Source of the DNA: VXNE01 sp965261535
GTDB lineage: Bacteria; Pseudomonadota; Gammaproteobacteria; Pseudomonadales; Azotimanducaceae
Direction of reading: 5' to 3'
DNA: 64,000 nucleotides
Assembly (NCBI GenBank): GCA_965261535.1
Contig: OZ253469.1
Location: forward strand, 992,001 to 1,056,000
Part shown: piece after piece, positions 60,041 to 64,000 of the stretch
Layout: the number at the start of each line of letters is the position of its first letter
How positions within the stretch are numbered: the first letter of the stretch is position 1
Notes under the pieces: model-generated
The model's database searches: none
The model's input: the letters and a program-made list of their open reading frames with translations, nothing else
Told to the model about the DNA's origin: nothing
Program-made: the position numbers and the translations under genes

Positions 60041-61440
60041 ATGACGTCATGGCCACCTCCTGGCCTGGGCGTCGCCGCCATTTGGCTGTTGGGGCTGGCG
60101 CCAGCGACCCAGGCTGAGATGAACCGAGCGGTCGTTGGGCCCTCTCTCGAATCGCCTGCTCTGAGATCTCGCGAAGTTCTCGGCAACCTCGAATGCACCA
60201 TGATGGCCGGACGGGGCGCGGCCAGCGGCTCCGCTCTAGTGGTCCTGGCCACTGCATCGGGCGCCAGGTTCTCCGTGCTCGACGGTGCAGGTGGCTTGGT
60301 GGCGGATGTCCTGCCGTTCAGGCCTCACCATTTCCGGCTGGGGAGGCAGAAGGACGGAACCCCCGTGGTCGGGCTGGGCGATCTTCGCCTCAACTCCAAA
60401 CAGTCTCGTCCGGTGGATTCGCCGGAACCGGTGCGAGTGTACGTGGGCAAGCACGTGGTGTATGACTCGGACAAGGCTTGGGATTTCATCGTGGCGCACG
60501 ATGGTTCGTCCTTCGCGGTTCACGAACCTCTCGCCGGCGGTGCCTCCCGGCTGGTCGTGCATGATCTGGAACTCGGTAAGGAGCGCTACTTCGACTTGGG
60601 CACCCGCTGGGGGACGCCCAACGCATACGAGCCCGATCACATGATCGACTACACGCTGGACGCCAGGGAGATCATGTTCCAACCCGCGCACGCCGATGCC
60701 ATGGGCATGGGGACCTACTGGTTCTACCCGGTCGACGAGGGGCCGGTGCGGCAGATTGTCGTAGAAGATGGCCAAGGCGCATTGTTGATCTCAAGCAGGG
60801 AGGGCTATTTCGCAGATCGATCGGAAACCTGACGCCCGACGGTAAGTGGCGAATCACCAGACGCACGTTCGAGGCCACGAATGCCACGACCGATGTCGTG
60901 TGGAGCCGGACGTTGGACCTCGAAAAGTTCTTCGGCAGAATGTCCTTGTCGGACAACGGCCGGTGGTTGGGCGTACATGGATGGGACTTTCACGTGCTGG
61001 ACGCGGAGAGCGGCGACACCGTATTCAGATACCGCACGGTGGGCTATCCGGCGCAGCATCTGCCGAGGTTGATCAGCGTGGTTGGAGAAAACGCATCGGC
61101 ATCCGATGTCGGGCGCCTGGGCAACATCACCTTCCGGGGCGACAGGATGATGTTCTTCCGACAGTTGGGTCGGCTGAACTGCTCCACGCTACCCGGAGAG
61201 GGATACGATGATCTCCGCTATCGGAAGTGCGTGCGTCATCATCGGAAGACCGGTCGCTACAGGACGGTGTTCGACGTCTACGACATGACAACGATCACGC
61301 TGGACGCCCAGCCGAGCTATCGAGCCGAAGTGTACCGGGAGACCAACTGCATGGAGGGGAACATGCCTTTCCGCGGACTGCAAAGCGTTGGTGGGGAGCT
61401 GTCTTACCTGAGTGATCCCCGGCAGCCGAGCTCGCGTTGA
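60041..61440 (+). pseudogene. Exported protein of unknown family, split by a frameshift
   Basis: The first part (60041-60832) has a signal peptide (GLGVAAIWLLGLAPATQA) and 263 residues of beta-rich sequence with repeats of the kind VYVGKHVVYDSDKAWDFIVAHDG. Around 60810-60820 the frame shifts: the other frame continues RSIGNLTPDGKWRITRR into FGRMSLSDNGRWLGVHGWDF and ends at 61440. Together they would make a protein of about 466 residues, perhaps a beta-propeller. No family is recognised. Two Cys-rich spots (NCSTLP, ETNCMEGN) fit an exported protein. It is either a recent pseudogene or a base-calling error. Confidence 0.65.
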
Positions 61441-61453
61441 TCGACCCAGCCCG

Positions 61454-61980
61454 CTACAGCCTCTCCAACTGGAGGAGTTCCGCCAGGGATGCGACGACTC
61501 CATCCGGCGTGACGCCGTCCTCGGCATCGGGACCACTCCCGTGGACATTGATCCAGATGGCGTAGATGCCCGCCTGCTGCGCGCCGCGGATGTCCCACAC
61601 CAGGTTGTCGCCCACCATCCACGCTTCCTCCGGCGCAACGTCGAGCGCGGCAAGCGCACGACGAAACGCACGGAGGTCTGGCTTGCCGAAGCCCACGCCG
61701 CCTTCCACCTGAATGTGATCGAAGAACCTCGCGAGGTCGAATTGGCGAATCTTGGCCCACTGCTTGTCAGTGCTCCCGTTGGTCAGCAATCCGAGCTTCA
61801 GACCGTGCTCCCGCAGCCGACCGAGCACCGACAAAGCCATCGGCAACAGCGAGACGGCCTCGTCCCGCAGGGTGGCATAGCGCCTCGCCATGGCATCGAC
61901 CATCGACGATTCGGGTCGTCGAGATCAAGGATGATCGCCTTCGGGAGCGTTTCCCCGCGTTCATGTGGTCGATGCTTCAT
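61454..61980 (-). pseudogene. HAD-family hydrolase with internal deletion
   Basis: The start (ATG 61980, LPKAIILDLDD, the HAD motif I) is in one frame. From 61903 a different frame continues VDAMARRYATLRDEAVSLLP, then HGLKLGLLTNGSTDKQWAKI (motif II region) and KPDLRAFRRALAALDVAPEEAWMVGDNLVWDI (motifs III and IV). The cap domain between motif I and the core is missing (about 70 residues), and motif I has DLDDP in place of DxDxT, so the phosphatase is inactive. Intact relatives of the YjjG/PyrP type have about 230 residues; here at most about 175 remain. Confidence 0.78.
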
Positions 61981-62100
61981 CCGTTACGGTTATCGACAAC
62001 GCGCCACGCGGGATTCAACGCCCGCGCGACGCCATTCGTCCGACCTCTCGCGCCGACCGCGGCATCCGGCAGTTCGGGCCGCAGAACCGCTGCGGCGCGC

Positions 62101-63153
62101 TCAAACCTGCAGTGCGGTGGAGAAGTCCGGCACGTCGGCCCAGCGGCCCGGATCCGTGTGCCGCATGATGGCCACCGTCTTGATCACTTCGGGGTTCGCC
62201 AGGCCGTGCGGCTTCTGGCCGGTCAGCACGCGGATGATGTTCTCCGCTTGCATGACGGACGTTTCCGCAAGGAACACCGGAGACATGGCGGCGACGTGCG
62301 GCGTCACGTAGCAATTCGGAAGACGCAGCAGCCGGCTGTCGGAAGGCAGCGGTTCAATTTCCGTGACATCGATTGCCGCGGCCTCGATTTCGCCGGCTTC
62401 CAGGGCGTCGGCAAGTGCTTCCTCGCTGACGATGGGTCCGCGCGCGGTGTTAACCAGCAACGCGGTGGATTTCATCCGCTTGAAGGTTTCGGCATCGAAA
62501 AGGTATTTGGACTGGTCCGTCGCCGAGCTGTGGATGGTGATGTAGTCTGCCTCGGCGGTCAGTGTCTCGAATTCCACGAGCTCAACCCCGTACAGGTCGC
62601 CGGCAAGCTGGTTGACGTACGGATCAAAGGCGAGAATGCGGCTGACCCCGAATCCGCGTACGCGGTTGGCAAACGCGCGGCCAATGTTGCCGAAGCCCAC
62701 GATGCCGACGGTATGACCGGCCAACCGGCGCATCGACGTGGTAAAGGCACCCCGCGAGCGCGGATCGTCCGCCCAGGCGCCGGCGCGAGTGCTCGTGATT
62801 GCATCGTAGAGGCGCCTTGTCAGCAACAGCAGCAGCGACATCGCATGATCGGCGACTTCCGTCGTGTTCGAACCTGGCACGTTGCACACCATCACCCCGA
62901 GTTGCGTAGCCGCTTGGAGGTCGATGGAATCCACTCCGACGCCGAAACGGCTGACTACCTTGAGGTTTGAGCAGGACTCCATCACCCGTCGCGTCGTCGG
63001 CGGCAAGATGCCCACCTGCGCACCGTCGGCATCGCCAATCATTTCGATCATCTCGTCCTCGGTCCGGCAGCCGCCTTCCCCGACCTCGATTCCCGCTGCC
63101 TCGTAGAGATCTTTCTGCCGCTCCCGAGCCCCGCCCTGCAACACTACTTTCAC
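62101..63153 (-). CDS. D-isomer-specific 2-hydroxyacid dehydrogenase (phosphoglycerate dehydrogenase-like)
   Basis: This is a 350-residue dehydrogenase. A substrate domain with VVSRFGVGVDSIDL and NVPGSNTTEVADHAMSLLLLL precedes the NAD-binding domain: HTVGIVGFGNIGRAFANRV, IHSSATDQSKYLFD, LVNTARGPIVSEEAL, AIDVTEIEPLP. The catalytic His is in YVTPHVAAMSP. The Arg/Glu/His active set of the family is recognisable. GTG 63153 directly precedes the first strand KVVLQGG. The C-terminal ACT domain of SerA is absent, so this is a short type, perhaps acting on another 2-hydroxyacid. Confidence 0.9.
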   Translation of the reverse strand: MKVVLQGGARERQKDLYEAAGIEVGEGGCRTEDEMIEMIGDADGAQVGILPPTTRRVMESCSNLKVVSRFGVGVDSIDLQAATQLGVMVCNVPGSNTTEVADHAMSLLLLLTRRLYDAITSTRAGAWADDPRSRGAFTTSMRRLAGHTVGIVGFGNIGRAFANRVRGFGVSRILAFDPYVNQLAGDLYGVELVEFETLTAEADYITIHSSATDQSKYLFDAETFKRMKSTALLVNTARGPIVSEEALADALEAGEIEAAAIDVTEIEPLPSDSRLLRLPNCYVTPHVAAMSPVFLAETSVMQAENIIRVLTGQKPHGLANPEVIKTVAIMRHTDPGRWADVPDFSTALQV

Positions 63154-63311
63154 CGGATGTCCTCTCGTTGGTGGATGAAGGGGAGATTGTGCCCTGATTG
63201 GCGACGCACGCGAAGTCCTGCCATGGCAATAGTCGCGCGCCGCTGCCAAAAGAATTCGAGGTCGTGTGCAAATCCGGTGGTTCAACATTGACGCCCGATC
63301 TACACCGGATA

Positions 63312-63344
63312 CACTTGAGCCTGACACTCAAGGCGAGTCAAGTG
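63312..63344 (+). promoter_or_regulatory. Palindromic candidate operator before mazE
   Basis: CACTTGA (63312-63318) and TCAAGTG (63338-63344) form an inverted repeat, with a nested CTTGAG / CTCAAG pair (63314-63319 and 63327-63332). It ends 5 bases before the mazE GTG. MazE-MazF complexes usually bind such palindromes to repress their own operon. Confidence 0.4.
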
Positions 63345-63348
63345 CGTT

Positions 63349-63615
63349 GTGCAAGTAGAAGCGGAAATCAAGAGGTGGGGCAACAGCCTGGCGTTGCGCG
63401 TCACCGGCATCATGGCGGAGATGCCGCAATTCAAGGCGGGTACCAGGGTGACGGTCGACGTGAGCCCCGAAGGCCTCGTCGTCAAGCCCGCCGTTGGGAG
63501 ACTGGGCACACTCCGTTTCCCCCACAGCGAGAGCGCGTTGTTGGCGGGGATCACGCCGGACAAGGCGCATGCTGACGTCTTGGCAGATCCCACAGGATTT
63601 GAGGTCGGCATCTAA
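63349..63615 (+). CDS. mazE: MazE/AbrB-type antitoxin
   Basis: This is an 88-residue antitoxin with the SpoVT-AbrB DNA-binding fold: EAEIKRWGNSLALRVTGIMA and the second strand pair GTRVTVDVSPEGLVVKPA. The acidic C-terminal part (PDKAHADVLADPTGFEV) should wrap the toxin. GTG 63349 is the start. It is followed immediately by mazF, with no gap after the stop codon, and preceded by a palindromic candidate operator. Confidence 0.88.
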   Translation: MQVEAEIKRWGNSLALRVTGIMAEMPQFKAGTRVTVDVSPEGLVVKPAVGRLGTLRFPHSESALLAGITPDKAHADVLADPTGFEVGI

Positions 63616-63975
63616 GTGGCGGGCGCGGGTTACGTCCCTGAACGCAGGGACGTGATATGGCTGGACTTCGAACCCGCGAAGGGCAAGGAGATCGGCAAGT
63701 ACCGCCCGGCGCTGGTGTTGAGTAGTCAGGAATACAATCGCAGAACGGGCTTGCTCATCTGTTGCCCCATCAGCACCAGCGTTCGCGGCGGCGCCACGGA
63801 GGTCCCGATCACCAATCTCGACAGGCCGTCGGTCGTTGCGGCGAACTTGGTGCAGACCCTGGCCTGGAGAGAACGGAAAGCCGACAAGATCGTCACTGCG
63901 AAACCAGAGGAGTTCAGGGAGACTTTGTTGAAGCTTCTACCGCTGCTAGGGGCTCTCGACGTCTTGGGGGACTAA
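63616..63975 (+). CDS. mazF: MazF/PemK-family endoribonuclease toxin
   Basis: This is a 119-residue MazF-like mRNA interferase. ERRDVIWLDFEPAKGKEIGK and RPALVLSSQEYNRRTGLLIC carry the conserved Pro and Arg. Then come CPISTSVRGGATEVPI and VAANLVQTLAWRERKADKIV, with the active Thr/Ser region and late Trp. The first base of GTG 63616 adjoins the mazE stop, so translation is coupled. It ends 25 bases before the window edge. Confidence 0.9.
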   Translation: MAGAGYVPERRDVIWLDFEPAKGKEIGKYRPALVLSSQEYNRRTGLLICCPISTSVRGGATEVPITNLDRPSVVAANLVQTLAWRERKADKIVTAKPEEFRETLLKLLPLLGALDVLGD

Positions 63976-64000
63976 TCCGGCCGCACCACGACGTCGAGTC

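Noticed and set aside
1..64000. tRNA, rRNA or riboswitch genes
   Set aside because: No tRNA T-arm, rRNA block or known riboswitch consensus was recognised on either strand by eye; covariance-model searches would be needed to exclude small RNAs.

Overview
The window is GC-rich bacterial DNA. Its gene content points to an uncultivated gammaproteobacterium: a long-form QueF, DjlA, a GbsR/MarR regulator, a TonB-dependent receptor with an S9 peptidase, a proteobacterial GldA/GldFG-like transporter, and many CoA/SDR/amidohydrolase catabolic genes. No rRNA, tRNA or CRISPR array was seen. GTG and TTG starts and 4-base stop/start overlaps are common. This affiliation is inferred from gene families, not from a marker gene.

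Layout. 1-3.5 kb: partial CitE-like lyase, small membrane protein, DjlA, LLM oxidoreductase, DUF4202, flavodoxin. 4.2-9.5 kb (minus): a signalling operon of receiver/PP2C phosphatase, RsbW-like kinase, periplasmic binding protein and histidine kinase. Divergent from it, 9.6-12.9 kb: the circularly permuted ATP-grasp / alpha-E / transglutaminase triad. 12.9-19.8 kb (minus): a tight six-gene catabolic operon (enolase superfamily, amidohydrolase, acyl-CoA dehydrogenase, MBL hydrolase, MFS carrier, CoA-transferase). 20-22.3 kb: a scar region with a truncated SDR, an ISAs1-type transposase tail and a cut AAA ATPase. 22.3-36 kb: QueF, an RND efflux system split by a phosphotransferase gene, DUF3108, a TPR/TonB-C lipoprotein, and an ABC transporter with a fused GldF-GldG subunit.

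36-64 kb is accessory in character. It holds hicB with a frameshifted hicA, a C25-like peptidase between two 80-bp direct repeats that copy the 3' end of the adjacent regulator gene, a thiolase-like/RDD pair, a sugar cluster (UDP-sulfoquinovose synthase-like, GT8, epimerase), a decayed tandem duplication that left a chimeric peptidase-epimerase gene and two generations of a RES toxin gene, a TonB receptor with an S9 peptidase, an ankyrin protein, Phd/VapC and MazE/MazF pairs, and several broken genes.

The number of 1-base frameshifts and truncations from 37 kb onward indicates active gene decay, or local assembly errors, which raw reads would distinguish. The most interesting items are the peptidase/epimerase chimera with its duplication history (44.4-50.6 kb), the repeat-flanked C25-like peptidase (37.6-39.7 kb), and the binding-protein-linked partner-switching operon (4.2-9.5 kb).
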